Below are positions 1 through 8,599 of a stretch of DNA of 38,475 nucleotides, piece after piece. Positions within the stretch are counted from its first letter, which is position 1. Every line of letters starts with the position of its first letter. Below the pieces are notes generated by a model, which saw only the letters and a list, made by a program, of their open reading frames with translations, made no database searches and was not told where the DNA came from. The DNA is from an uncultured Gemmatimonadales bacterium (lineage in GTDB: Bacteria; Gemmatimonadota; Gemmatimonadetes; Palauibacterales; Palauibacteraceae), in assembly GCA_947259585.1 (NCBI GenBank), contig CAMYMV010000017.1, positions 1-38,475 on the forward strand, written 5' to 3'. The translations under genes were made by a program, and so were the position numbers.

Positions 1-317
1 TTCCTACGGTCGTCACGCCGGACGGCAGCATTAGGCATGTGGTGTGGTCACCCGAGGAGTACGTGTCGCGGGCCGGCGCCCAGCTGGAGGAGGTCGGCTT
101 CTTCGAGACCGAGATCGGCCGCGTCACCGAAGAGTTCGGCAACGTCGCCCATGTCTTCAGCACCTACGAGAGCAGGATTGAAGAGGGCGAAGACCCATTC
201 CAACGCGGCATCAACAGCATCCAGCTCTTCTGGGATGGGGCCCGCTGGTGGGTCGTGAACATCCTCTGGGATCAGGAGCGGGACGACAACGAGATCCCCG
301 ACAAGTACCTCAACTAG
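1..317 (+). CDS. C-terminal part of a SnoaL/NTF2-like protein (5' end outside the window)
   Basis: The reading frame is open from base 3 to the TAG at 315-317, so about 104 C-terminal residues are visible and the gene begins left of the window. The GTG codons at 39 and 42 are internal because the frame continues upstream with protein-like sequence. Visible features are an aromatic strand with QLFWDGARWWVVNILW near the end and a preceding stretch (FGNVAHVFSTYESR) typical of the curved sheet of the SnoaL/NTF2-like fold, where a phrase such as 'gve sfqLv..dgrWwI' closes the domain. Members of this fold include isomerases, small binding proteins and many of unknown role, so no reaction can be given. 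It converges on the efflux operon, 24 bases away. The family call is inferred from pattern only. Confidence 0.6.
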   Translation, partial: PTVVTPDGSIRHVVWSPEEYVSRAGAQLEEVGFFETEIGRVTEEFGNVAHVFSTYESRIEEGEDPFQRGINSIQLFWDGARWWVVNILWDQERDDNEIPDKYLN

Positions 318-341
318 GGTGCGGCGGTCTCGGTCGGGCTC

Positions 342-1475
342 CTAGGAGCCCGAGTCTGGAGCCACCGCCTCGTCCGTCTCGACGACATCGGGGCTCGCGG
401 CCGCCCCGCGCTCGACCGGGATCGCCATGACCGGGACGCCTTCCGAGAGGCGCTCCAGGCCGCCGACCACGACCGTGTCGCCCGCCGCGGCGCCCGCCCG
501 GAGCTCGACGAATCCCGGCGTACGAATGCCGAGCTCCACCTCGCGGCGCGTGGCCTGGCCCTCGGCGACCGCCCACACGTAGTCCGCGCCCGACAACGGC
601 AGGATAGCGTCCTCCGGAACCACGACCGCGTTCGGCCGCTCCTCGGTCGCCAGGCTCGCTTCGATGAACATGCCCGGCTTCAGGTAGCGGTCCGGGTTCG
701 GCACGCTGGCCTTCACGGTGATCGTGCGGCTCGGAAGGCTGACGATCGGATCCACGAAGCCCACCTCTCCGATGAACTCGCGCTCTTCGACCGAGGCGAC
801 GCGGAAGGAGACCTCCTGGCCGACGGCCAACGCCTCCGCGTACCTCTCGGGCACCCGGAAGGTCGCCCGCTGTGGGTCCACGGTCTGCAGTGTCGTGAGC
901 GAGCTCGTGCGATTCACGAAGTCACCCAAGCTCACCAGACGCTCGCCGACGACCCCGGAAAACGGGGCACGCACGACGGTGCGCTCGAGCCGGACCTGAA
1001 GCAGATCCAGCTCGGCCTGAGTGCTTCTCGCATTCGCCTCGGCCTCGTCCAGTTGGGCCGGCGAGGTTGCCCTCTCCTCGATCAGCGCCTGCGTGCGCTC
1101 GAGCGCCTGGGCGGCCAGGTCGCGCTGTGCCTCCAAGCGAGCCACCTCGGCCTTGAGCTCGGCGTCATCCACCTTGAAGAGAGGCGTGCCTCGGCGGACC
1201 TCCACCCCTTCACGCGCCAGGATCCCGACGATCCGCCCTTCGACCTCGGGGCGAAGCTCGATCGATTGGACCGCCTCGATCTGGCCGGTCGCCGCGATCG
1301 TCTCGATGACGGTCTGTTCCTGGGCGATGGCCACCTCGACCGGCATCCCCGGCGGCGGCCCGCCCCCGGCGGCGCCCTCACTCGACTCGGCGCCGCAAGC
1401 CCCCGCACCGAGCACCAGCGGCAGGAGCGCCAAGGGCAGCGTCAGAGCCGTCGACTCACTCCGAATGGTCCTCAT
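342..1475 (-). CDS. RND efflux periplasmic adaptor (membrane fusion protein), lipoprotein
   Basis: 377 residues. The N-terminus has a lipoprotein signal with lipobox LGAGAC, so the mature protein is predicted to be anchored by Cys27 and to face the periplasm. After it come the beta-barrel/lipoyl half (VIETIAATGQIEAVQSIELRPEVEGRI), an alpha-helical hairpin (about residues 105-160, rich in Ala, Glu, Leu), the second lipoyl half (RTVVRAPFSGVVGERLVSLGDFV) and a membrane-proximal domain ending near VVVGGLERLSEGVPV. This is the AcrA/MdtA (HlyD) family, which links an RND pump to an outer-membrane channel. Its ATG overlaps the stop of the upstream RND pump gene by four bases (ATGA at 1472-1475), so the two are probably translated together. 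No TolC-like gene lies in the window. The substrate cannot be read from sequence. Confidence 0.93.
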   Translation of the reverse strand: MRTIRSESTALTLPLALLPLVLGAGACGAESSEGAAGGGPPPGMPVEVAIAQEQTVIETIAATGQIEAVQSIELRPEVEGRIVGILAREGVEVRRGTPLFKVDDAELKAEVARLEAQRDLAAQALERTQALIEERATSPAQLDEAEANARSTQAELDLLQVRLERTVVRAPFSGVVGERLVSLGDFVNRTSSLTTLQTVDPQRATFRVPERYAEALAVGQEVSFRVASVEEREFIGEVGFVDPIVSLPSRTITVKASVPNPDRYLKPGMFIEASLATEERPNAVVVPEDAILPLSGADYVWAVAEGQATRREVELGIRTPGFVELRAGAAAGDTVVVGGLERLSEGVPVMAIPVERGAAASPDVVETDEAVAPDSGS

Positions 1476-4400
1476 CTAGCCTCCACAGGCTCGAGCGCCG
1501 GCGCCCCTCGTCGACTTCGCAGACGGGCGAGCAGGCCATCGAGCAGGATGTACACGACAGGTACCAGGTACAACGTGAGCGTCGTCGACACGAGCATCCC
1601 GCCGAGGATCGCATATCCCAGCGGGCGGCGGCTGGCGGAGCCGGCCCCGAGCCCGAGGGCGATCGGCATGATCGCCGTGATCGTGGCGACGGAGGTCATG
1701 AGAATCGGCCGCAAACGGATCCTCCCCGCCTCCAGGACGGCCTCGACCGTGTCCAGTCCCCGCTCCTTGAGCTGGTTCGCGTATTCGACGAGAAGGATCG
1801 AGTTCTTCGTCGACAGGCCGATCAGCAGCACAAGCCCGATCTGGCTGAACAGGTTGAGCGTGGAGCCGGCGACGAGGAGCGTGACCAGGGCGCCCGTCAC
1901 CGCCAGCGGTACGGAAAGCAGGATCGTGAACGGATGCACGAGCGACTCGAACTGGGACGCCAGCACCATGTACACGACGACCAGCGCGAGGATGAAGGCG
2001 AACAGGAGGGCGGAGCCGCTCTCCTCCAGCTCCCGCGAGTCGCCGGCCAGGGCCGTCGTGCTCCCGCGCGGCAGGACCACGGCCGCGGCCGCGTTCAGGG
2101 AATCCAGTGCCTCTCCGAGCGTAAAGCCCGGGGTGAGGCCGGCCGTGAGGGTGAACGAGCGCACCCTAGAGTAGTGGTTCAACTGACGCGGGCTGAGGGT
2201 CTCCTCCACACGGACCAGGGCGTCGAGGCCCACGAGCGAACCGTCCCTCCCGCGGACGTAGAGACCCGTCATGTCGCTCGGCGTGGCTCGGGCGTCTGGC
2301 GACATCTGAACGATCACCTCGTAGAGCTTGTTCTCGCGGGTGAACGTGCTCACCTCGCGCCCGCCGAGCATCGTCTGGAGGGTACTCGCCACGTCGGCGA
2401 TCGGCACGCCCAGATCCTCGGCCCGGTCGCGGTCGTAGGTCACCGTGAGCTCCGGCTTGTTGATGCGAAGATTCGTGTCGACGTTGACCAGCCCGGGGAT
2501 CTGACGCGCCCGTCCCACGAAACGCTCCATGCCCACTCCGAGTGAGTCGAAGTCCGGGTGTCGCACGACGAAGTTGACGGGACTGCCCCACCCGAAGGCG
2601 GGCGGGTTGTTCGCGAAGGCGAATACGCCCGGAATCCCGAACATCCGGGGCTGAACGTCCGAAATGATCTCCTGTACCGATCGGTCGCGGTCGTCCCAAT
2701 CGGAGAATCGGGCGAAGGCTATGCCGCTGTTCACCCGACCTCCCCACCCGATCACGCTGAACAGATGCTCGATCTCGGGCACGCCCAGGAGGATCTCCTC
2801 GATCCGCCGCTGATACTCGTCGGTGTACTCGAGGGACGCCCCCTCGGGCGCCACGGTGATCGCCACGAAGTACCCCTGGTCTTCGGGCGGCACGAACTCG
2901 CGCTTCAGAGCCTTGAAGACGAACACGGCAAGGAAGACCGTGGCGAAGGCACCACCCACCACATACAACCGATGGCGCACCGCCCAGGCCAGGCTCGCTT
3001 TATATAGGTCGGCAATCCTGAGGAACACACGCTCGAAGAAGTTGAACAGCTTGCCGTGCTTCTCCGGCACGCGGAGGATCTTCGAGCAGAGCATCGGCGT
3101 GAGCGTGAGCGCCACGAAGGAGGAGACCACCACGGCGGCCGTCATCGAGAGGCCGAACTCGCCGAACAGCCGGCCCGTGGTCCCACGCAGGAAGGCGAGC
3201 GGCGAGAAGACGGCCACCAGGGAGATCGTCGTCGCGATGACCGCGAACGCGATCTCGCTCGTCCCCCGCATCGCGGCTTCGGTGGGATTCTCCCCCAGCT
3301 CTTCCTGATGGCGGTAGGCGTTCTCCATAACGATGATCGCGTCGTCCACCACGATCCCGATCGCGAGGATGAGGGCGAGCAGCGTCAGGTTGTTGATCGT
3401 GAAGCCGAGGAAGTACATGACCCCGAAGGCGGCGATGATCGAGGTCGGGATCGCCAGCCCGGGGATGATCGTGGCCCTCAGGTTCCGGAGGAACACGAAG
3501 ATGATCAGGATCACCAGGAAGCCGGCCAGGATAAGCGTGTCCCTGGCCTCCTCGATCGAGCGGCGGACGAAGATGCTGCTGTCGAAGCCGACGTTCAGGG
3601 CGACGCCGGGCGGCAGCTCCTGCTCGATCTTCGGCAGCTCGGCCTGGATGCGGTCCGAGACCTGGATCAGGTTGGCCTTCGACTGGCGGACCACCCCGAT
3701 CGCGATAGCGGTCTGCCCCTTGTAGCGGAGGATCGCGCGATCGCTCTCCGGCCCGAGCTCGACGCGCGCCAGATCCCGCAGGCGGACCAGCTGCCCGTCC
3801 TGACTCGAGACCACCATCCTCCCGAACTCATCCGGGGTCCTGAGCTCTCCCAAAGCCCGCACGGTGAACTCGCGGCGCTCCGACTCGATCCGGCCGGCAG
3901 GGACCTCCACGTTGCGGCTGCGGATCGCCGCTTCCACATCCTGTACGGTCAGCCCGCGGGCCGCGAGCTCCGACGCGGAAAGCCAGACCCGCATCGAGGG
4001 CCGACGCTCGCCGTGGATCTGCGCCTGGCCGACGCCGTCGACCGCCTGTAGCCGGGTCTTCACCACCCGGTCCGCTATCACGGAGAGCTGGATGAGATCG
4101 TAGTTCTCGCCCGACAGCGCCAGCCACATGAACGGCTGAGCGTCGGAGTCCTGCTTCGTGACGACCGGCTCCTCTACCTCCTGCGGCAGGCGGCCGCGGA
4201 CCCGGGAGACCTTGTCGCGGACGTCCTGCGCCGCCTCCTCGAGATCCCGCGAGAGCGTGAATTCGATCGTGATGTTGCTGAACTGCTCGGCGCTGGAGCT
4301 CGTCAGCGTCCGGATTCCCGGGATCGTGCTCAGCTCCTCCTCGAGCACGTCCGTGACGGTGGTCTCGATGACGCGCGGGTTCGCCCCTCTTAGCGCCGTG

Positions 4401-4543
4401 GTCACGGAGACGATCGGAGAGTCGACGTCCGGATACTGGCGGACGGGCAACCGGCTGAAGCCGATCGCGCCGAACAGGATCAGGGCGGCGCTCATCATCG
4501 AAGCCAGAACGGGCCTCTTGATGGCCGTTACGGGTAGTCTCAC
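1472..4543 (-). CDS. RND-family efflux pump, inner-membrane permease
   Basis: 1023 residues, the usual length for AcrB/MdtB/MexB-type (HAE1/HAE2) pumps, with the standard 12-helix, two-porter-domain layout. Helix 1 is preceded by a short cytoplasmic start and followed by FSRLPVRQYPDVDSPIVSV, the family's opening of the periplasmic domain. The proton-relay residues are present: the Asp-Asp pair in IGIVVDDAIIVMEN (helix 4) and the Lys in IGLSTKNSILLVEYANQL (helix 10). The pump should exchange protons for small hydrophobic compounds across the envelope. The start is GTG at 4543, with AGGAGGAG just upstream, overlapping the marR stop as GTGA. It is the middle gene of a regulator-pump-adaptor operon. 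Gene order pump-then-adaptor is the reverse of acrAB. Drug versus other substrate is unknown. Confidence 0.96.
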   Translation of the reverse strand: MRLPVTAIKRPVLASMMSAALILFGAIGFSRLPVRQYPDVDSPIVSVTTALRGANPRVIETTVTDVLEEELSTIPGIRTLTSSSAEQFSNITIEFTLSRDLEEAAQDVRDKVSRVRGRLPQEVEEPVVTKQDSDAQPFMWLALSGENYDLIQLSVIADRVVKTRLQAVDGVGQAQIHGERRPSMRVWLSASELAARGLTVQDVEAAIRSRNVEVPAGRIESERREFTVRALGELRTPDEFGRMVVSSQDGQLVRLRDLARVELGPESDRAILRYKGQTAIAIGVVRQSKANLIQVSDRIQAELPKIEQELPPGVALNVGFDSSIFVRRSIEEARDTLILAGFLVILIIFVFLRNLRATIIPGLAIPTSIIAAFGVMYFLGFTINNLTLLALILAIGIVVDDAIIVMENAYRHQEELGENPTEAAMRGTSEIAFAVIATTISLVAVFSPLAFLRGTTGRLFGEFGLSMTAAVVVSSFVALTLTPMLCSKILRVPEKHGKLFNFFERVFLRIADLYKASLAWAVRHRLYVVGGAFATVFLAVFVFKALKREFVPPEDQGYFVAITVAPEGASLEYTDEYQRRIEEILLGVPEIEHLFSVIGWGGRVNSGIAFARFSDWDDRDRSVQEIISDVQPRMFGIPGVFAFANNPPAFGWGSPVNFVVRHPDFDSLGVGMERFVGRARQIPGLVNVDTNLRINKPELTVTYDRDRAEDLGVPIADVASTLQTMLGGREVSTFTRENKLYEVIVQMSPDARATPSDMTGLYVRGRDGSLVGLDALVRVEETLSPRQLNHYSRVRSFTLTAGLTPGFTLGEALDSLNAAAAVVLPRGSTTALAGDSRELEESGSALLFAFILALVVVYMVLASQFESLVHPFTILLSVPLAVTGALVTLLVAGSTLNLFSQIGLVLLIGLSTKNSILLVEYANQLKERGLDTVEAVLEAGRIRLRPILMTSVATITAIMPIALGLGAGSASRRPLGYAILGGMLVSTTLTLYLVPVVYILLDGLLARLRSRRGAPALEPVEAR

Positions 4544-5052
4544 TCTCCTCCTGCCTTTCCGATCGCGGGCTCCGGTGTTCGACGCACGGCCCGCCCCTCT
4601 GCGTTCCCGTCCCGTCCGGCCGTGTCGGGCCGTATCTCGACCCGGGCCACGCCGCCGATCGCATCCATGACCTCTCGGAAACCCGCCAGCGCTCCCTCGT
4701 CGACGCCGGTCAGGACGTTGGCCTCGAACTGCCTGACCATCCCCGAGACCCGGCCAGCCAACTCGAGACCCGAGTCGGTGAGCGCGATCAGGAACGAGCG
4801 GCCGTCCTCCGGGTTCCTCTCGCGACGCACCAACCGTCGCTGCTCCAGACGATCGATGAGCCCGGTCAACGTGGACGGCCGATGCCCGAACACGCGCTGC
4901 AGCTCGTAGATCGGCGCCGGACTGTAGCTCTCCAGGTAGGAGAGCAGATGCCCCTCATCGGCGCTCACGCCCAACTCCGCCGTCTTGTCGGCCAGGTGCA
5001 GCCCGATCTGGCGAGTGGCCTTGTGGATCGGCGATAAGATTCTGAGCGACAT
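4540..5052 (-). CDS. MarR-family transcriptional regulator
   Basis: 170 residues. The central part is a winged helix-turn-helix: EGHLLSYLESYSPAPIYELQRVFGHRPSTLTGLIDRLEQRRLVRRERNPEDGRSF contains the recognition helix (PSTLTGLIDRLEQR) and the wing with the conserved D-G-R (DGRSFLIALT), the hallmark of MarR. N- and C-terminal helices would form the dimer interface. It is the first gene of the efflux operon and overlaps the pump gene by four bases. By analogy with other MarR genes linked to efflux operons it probably represses its own operon and is released by a ligand, but no operator can be proven. The C-terminus (about 25 residues, charged) is longer than in minimal MarR proteins. Confidence 0.9.
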   Translation of the reverse strand: MSLRILSPIHKATRQIGLHLADKTAELGVSADEGHLLSYLESYSPAPIYELQRVFGHRPSTLTGLIDRLEQRRLVRRERNPEDGRSFLIALTDSGLELAGRVSGMVRQFEANVLTGVDEGALAGFREVMDAIGGVARVEIRPDTAGRDGNAEGRAVRRTPEPAIGKAGGE

Positions 5053-5190
5053 CCCGTCCCATCCTCACATCCGCCCGGCGCTCTACCGGCACTTCGCGTG
5101 GGCGCCGAAAGGTCGGCGCGCAAGAGCTACCTCAGGCAGGGTTCAGGTCATATCCCACAATACTACGAATACGAAATATCAACGGCAACA
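5053..5190 (-). promoter_or_regulatory. Putative promoter/operator region of the marR-efflux operon
   Basis: A 138-base gap upstream of marR that contains an AT-rich island at about 5150-5185, unusual in this GC-rich DNA. On the minus strand it includes TTGATA (5182-5177), a good match to a -35 box, but no well-spaced -10 box. A direct repeat TACGAA-TACGAA lies at 5164-5175 (plus strand). An autoregulating MarR protein would be expected to bind here. Assignment rests on position and base composition only. Confidence 0.35.
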
Positions 5191-5931
5191 TCAGCCGCCG
5201 CCGCGCACGACGTTGGGTGGGTGAGCGACCCTCGGAAACGGGCCCGGAGGGCTAAGTGCCCGGGACGCTCGGATGGCCCGGGACGCTCGGATGGCCGGGG
5301 ATGCGCCGTTGGTCGGTCCGACGGCCGCCCCGACGTGCACGCCGCCGACGCGGGTGCCGATGGCGAAGCCGCGGCCGTGAACCGGATCGTGATAGGGATG
5401 GATGTACGGCGCCAAGTAGATGACGCCATAGGGATAGTATCTGCCGTAGTCGACGTAGGTGGGCGCTGCCTCCTGAGGCGCGACCGCATCCAGACCTGCC
5501 CCATCTCCCGAATCCTCCGCTTCCGGCCTCCGAGGCTCCTCCAGAACGATCGTCTCGGCGACTCGAGCCCGGAGACCCAACTCGATGAGCGTCTCGAGCG
5601 AAACGCAGGCGCAGACGACCAGCCCTCGGTGCGTCTGGAAGCGCTGCAGCGCGCCGCGTGTGAATGGATCCAGCGAGGCCTCCCGCCACGACTCTTCGAA
5701 GCCGGCGCGGCTCAGCGCCCGTTGCACGGCGCGGATCTCAGCGGGAGACAGCCCCTCCATGACATGGAGCGAGCGGCGACCCGTGGACGGCTCGACCGTC
5801 TCGAGCACGCGGACCTCCTGCCGAGCTGCCGCATCCGTCTGCGCGGCCAACGGGCGCGGCTGCGTCGTCGGCAGCGCTGCGAGCATGAGGGCCATGACCG
5901 GCCAGCGGCGCATGATCGTCCGTACCGTCAT
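5191..5931 (-). CDS. Secreted protein with a peptidoglycan-binding-like domain
   Basis: 246 residues from the ATG at 5931, which overlaps the stop of the upstream MscS gene (ATGA at 5928-5931). A longer frame back to 6135 exists, but it would run through the MscS gene and has low-complexity, non-protein-like sequence. The N-terminus is a Sec signal (RRWPVMALMLAALP... PLAAQ, cleavage after LAAQ). Residues about 55-110 (LSPAEIRAVQRALSRAGF ... DPFTRGALQRFQ) match the PG_binding_1 fold, a three-helix domain found in cell-wall enzymes. The rest is Tyr/Gly/His-rich (YVDYGRYYPYGVIYLAPYIHPY) and ends in a duplicated AIRASR segment encoded by an 18-base tandem repeat. No catalytic domain was recognised, so a structural or cell-wall-binding role is the most that can be said. 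Confidence 0.75.
   Translation of the reverse strand: MTVRTIMRRWPVMALMLAALPTTQPRPLAAQTDAAARQEVRVLETVEPSTGRRSLHVMEGLSPAEIRAVQRALSRAGFEESWREASLDPFTRGALQRFQTHRGLVVCACVSLETLIELGLRARVAETIVLEEPRRPEAEDSGDGAGLDAVAPQEAAPTYVDYGRYYPYGVIYLAPYIHPYHDPVHGRGFAIGTRVGGVHVGAAVGPTNGASPAIRASRAIRASRALSPPGPFPRVAHPPNVVRGGG
5259..5294. repeat. 18-bp tandem repeat, two perfect copies
   Basis: The unit CCCGGGACGCTCGGATGG occurs at 5259-5276 and again at 5277-5294 with no spacer, followed by a partial copy (ccgggga). It lies in the 3' end of the peptidoglycan-binding-like gene and keeps the frame, duplicating six residues (AIRASR). Such in-frame repeats can vary in copy number by slippage. Confidence 0.85.
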
Positions 5932-7097
5932 CCGAGTATAGGGTCCTCGCGTTCCGGGCCTTCCGGTTGGCGATCGCCCGGTTTCCGGCCTTCCGGTTTT
6001 CGGTCGGCCGTGCTCCTGACGTAGATGTCGCGCTTGGGGTAGGGGATCTCCACGCCGTGCTCGTCGAACAGCTCCTTCACACGCTCGGTGACCTGGTCGC
6101 CGATAGCCCTTCGACGCCTCGCCTCGTCGATCCACGGCCGGGCCTCCAGATCAACGCTGGAAGCCCCGAAGCTCCGCACGATCACCACGGGCTCCGGCTT
6201 CGACCTGATCCCCGGAATCTCTCTCATGGCCTGCAGGATGAGATCCTTCGCCAGGGTCGCGTCGGCATCGTAAGCGATTCCGATCGGGATGCGGAGCCGG
6301 ATGTCCTCGCCGGAGGCCGTGTAGTTGATGATGTCGCGCCTCATGATCTCGTTGTTGGGCACGATCACGATGAGGTTGTCCGGCGTGCGGATCTTCGTGG
6401 CCCTGAGCCCGATCTCGACGACGTCGCCCCACGTTCCGTACTCCTTCGGCACCGTCCACAGCTCCACCCTATCGCCGACCTTGAAGGGCCGATCGAGAAT
6501 GAGCTGGAGCCCGGCGATCAGGTTGGAGAGGGTGTCTTTCGCCGCGAGCGAGAGCGCCAGGCCCGCTACTCCGGCGCCAGCCAGAAGAGGCCCCACGTGG
6601 ACGCCTATCGTCTCGAGGGCGACAAGAGCGGCCCCCGCGATGAGCAGCCCCCGGATGATCTTGTTGAAGAGCGGCAGAGCCGTGTCATCGAGCGATGTGT
6701 CGGTGCGTGGCGCCATGCGCTCCGCCAACAGCTGAAGCACGCTGGCCAGGAAACTCGAGATCGGAAATGCCAGCCCGACGATCCACACGGCGATGAGGGC
6801 CGAAGCCGCCCGGACGAGGCCCCAGGTCAGAGCGAGGCGCCAGAGGGCGAAGAAGACGACGGACAAAAGCAGAAGCTGTCGGACGAGCCTCGCGGCCCAG
6901 TCGTCCAGGACGTTGGAGGTCCGGCTCTCGGCGGCACGCTCGACCCTTCGCATCGTCCACCGGACGGCGACGTAGAGCAGCCCCGCCGCCGCAATCCAGC
7001 CGGTGCTCTCCAGCAGACGCGGCAGCGCGAACGCCCACGCATCCTCAAGCCACCGCTCCAGGTCCACCATACCTACGCCAGATCCCGATTCCTGCAT
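5928..7097 (-). CDS. MscS-family small-conductance mechanosensitive channel
   Basis: 389 residues. Four hydrophobic segments in the first about 170 residues are followed by the pore-lining helix and the beta domain. The family signature is clear: AGVAGLALSLAAKDTLSNLIAGLQLILDRPFKVGDRVE, then the Sm-like beta domain (VVEIGLRATKIRTPDNLIVIVPN) and a C-terminal alpha/beta domain (VELFDEHGVEIPYPKRDIYV). The channel opens under membrane tension and releases solutes after osmotic downshift. The C-terminal tail after about residue 360 is a Pro/Gly/Arg-rich repeat (RKPEGRKPGDRQPEG), encoded by DNA with a repeated GGCCTTCCGGTT at 5957-5968 and 5987-5998, and is not part of the conserved fold. It is translationally coupled to the downstream cell-wall-type protein. 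Confidence 0.94.
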   Translation of the reverse strand: MQESGSGVGMVDLERWLEDAWAFALPRLLESTGWIAAAGLLYVAVRWTMRRVERAAESRTSNVLDDWAARLVRQLLLLSVVFFALWRLALTWGLVRAASALIAVWIVGLAFPISSFLASVLQLLAERMAPRTDTSLDDTALPLFNKIIRGLLIAGAALVALETIGVHVGPLLAGAGVAGLALSLAAKDTLSNLIAGLQLILDRPFKVGDRVELWTVPKEYGTWGDVVEIGLRATKIRTPDNLIVIVPNNEIMRRDIINYTASGEDIRLRIPIGIAYDADATLAKDLILQAMREIPGIRSKPEPVVIVRSFGASSVDLEARPWIDEARRRRAIGDQVTERVKELFDEHGVEIPYPKRDIYVRSTADRKPEGRKPGDRQPEGPEREDPILG

Positions 7098-7465
7098 GCT
7101 CGCAGATTAGCCGCCCTCCCCGCGCTCGCGCTACAACGCGGCGCAAAATGCGAAGCGGTTGGTCTTTCGCTACGTCCCCGGTCGAGTTCCTCTCTCCAGC
7201 CAGGTTGGGCTCCAAGATGGCCCGCGCCGTGAGAATGGTCGAAGTGGCGCCAAAGCAAGAGGATGCGAGCATCAGCCCACCCGGGCTCCCCACCGCCTGC
7301 CCCTCGACGCTGCAACGGCATGGCCGATGCTCCCCTCGAGACGGCGATGGTGCGACCGGCTGCCTCCCTCGGCCGCTCCGTCACAGAGTCGTTGAACAGA
7401 CGCCGAAGAGTTGAGCAGAAGCCGAAGAGCAGTCGGATCACCGTACAGGAGCCTGGAGAACGATC
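7098..7465. other. Intergenic region between divergent genes
   Basis: 368 bases separate the MscS gene (minus) from the HD-GYP regulator (plus), so promoters for both are expected here. Open frames of 60-90 codons exist on both strands, but none has a convincing ribosome binding site together with protein-like sequence. No clear terminator, RNA gene or repeat was seen apart from a short imprecise duplication of CCGAAGAG (7403-7431). Confidence 0.5.
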
Positions 7466-8599
7466 TTGTCCGGCAGACCGAGCGACAGCGTTGGTCGGGT
7501 AGACGGCCCCGAGGATCTTCTGGGGGCCCGCATCCTCATCGTCGACGATGAAGCTGCCAACGTCGAGCTGCTCCGTCACGTTCTGGAACCGGCGGGCTAC
7601 AGCAACCTCGTCACGACCACCGACCCTCTGAAGATCGCCGATCTCTGCCAGCAGTCTCCCCCGGACATCGTCCTGCTGGATTTGAGAATGCCCAACCTGG
7701 ACGGCTTTCAGGTGCTCGAGTCGCTCCCGGATCTCGTGCCCGATTTCGAGCATCTTCCCGTCCTCGTCCTGACCTCCGATACGAGTCGAGAAGCCAAGTC
7801 GCGCGCCCTCTCCAACGGCGCCAGCGATTTCGTCAACAAGCCATTGAGCCCGGGCGAAGTTCGGCTCCGAGTCTCGAACCTCCTCCAGACCCGCTTCCTA
7901 CAGCTGGCCCTTCGAGAACAGAACACACTGCTTGAGCGAAAGGTGCGTCAGCGAACAGCGGATCTGGAGGAGGCACAGTTCGAGATCGTCGAGCGCCTCG
8001 CTCTCGCGGCGGAGTACCGGGACGACGAAACGGGAAAACACACCAAGCGCGTGGGGATCCTCTCGGCCAAGCTGGCGAGGGAGTACGGATGGTCGAAGAG
8101 CCAGGTCGAGGTGATCAGGCGCGCCGCTCCCATGCACGACGTCGGGAAGATCGGCATCGACTCGGCCGTGTTGCTCAAGCCCGGCAAGCTCACGACGGAG
8201 GAGTTCGACCACATCAAGGAGCATGTGACGATCGGGCACGGCATCCTCTCCGGCAGCCGATTCTCGATGCTCCAGATGGCGGCCGAAATTGCGCGGTATC
8301 ACCACGAAAACTGGGACGGTACGGGCTACCAGGCGGGCCTCAAGGGTGAGGCGATCCCCGAGTCCGCCCGCATCGTCACCGTCATCGACGTTTTCGATTC
8401 GCTCACGCACAAGAGGCCCTACAAGGAAGCCTGGCCGGTCGAGAAGGCTCTGGAGGAGATCACCGGTCTTCGGCGCACGAAGTTCGATCCTCGTGTGGTA
8501 GATGCTTTCTTCACGTTGTATGAACGAGGCGAGACCGAAGGCTTCACGGAGGAAACGGCAGCGCCCAAAGAGGTCGAGCCGGCCGGGGCACCCTCATGA
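7466..8599 (+). CDS. Response regulator with HD-GYP domain (cyclic di-GMP phosphodiesterase-type)
   Basis: 377 residues from a TTG start, chosen because GGAGA (7455-7459) precedes it at good spacing and no ATG fits before the receiver domain. Receiver domain, residues about 20-140: acidic pair Asp27-Asp28, phospho-acceptor Asp72 (IVLLDLRMPNLDG), Thr103 and Lys125 (NKPLSP). A coiled linker (145-175) leads to the HD-GYP domain: His191 (KHTKRVG), His224-Asp225 (HDVGKIGI), His279-His280 (YHHENWDGTGYQAGL). The family hydrolyses cyclic di-GMP in the cytoplasm (RpfG is the model). The GYP triplet reads GYQ here, but the metal ligands appear intact. It overlaps the next gene by ATGA and is co-directional with a histidine kinase that probably phosphorylates it. 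Confidence 0.93.
   Translation: MSGRPSDSVGRVDGPEDLLGARILIVDDEAANVELLRHVLEPAGYSNLVTTTDPLKIADLCQQSPPDIVLLDLRMPNLDGFQVLESLPDLVPDFEHLPVLVLTSDTSREAKSRALSNGASDFVNKPLSPGEVRLRVSNLLQTRFLQLALREQNTLLERKVRQRTADLEEAQFEIVERLALAAEYRDDETGKHTKRVGILSAKLAREYGWSKSQVEVIRRAAPMHDVGKIGIDSAVLLKPGKLTTEEFDHIKEHVTIGHGILSGSRFSMLQMAAEIARYHHENWDGTGYQAGLKGEAIPESARIVTVIDVFDSLTHKRPYKEAWPVEKALEEITGLRRTKFDPRVVDAFFTLYERGETEGFTEETAAPKEVEPAGAPS

Noticed and set aside
5957..5998. 12-bp direct repeat GGCCTTCCGGTT as a possible attachment site
   Set aside because: It codes for a Pro/Gly/Arg repeat in the MscS tail and no integrase, tRNA or mobile gene is near.
5932..6135. N-terminal extension of the wall-binding-type protein
   Set aside because: It runs through the MscS gene and lacks natural protein features, whereas the signal peptide begins just after the ATG at 5931.
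7073..7753. 226-codon minus-strand frame opposite the HD-GYP gene
   Set aside because: Antisense to the receiver domain and intergenic DNA with no motif.
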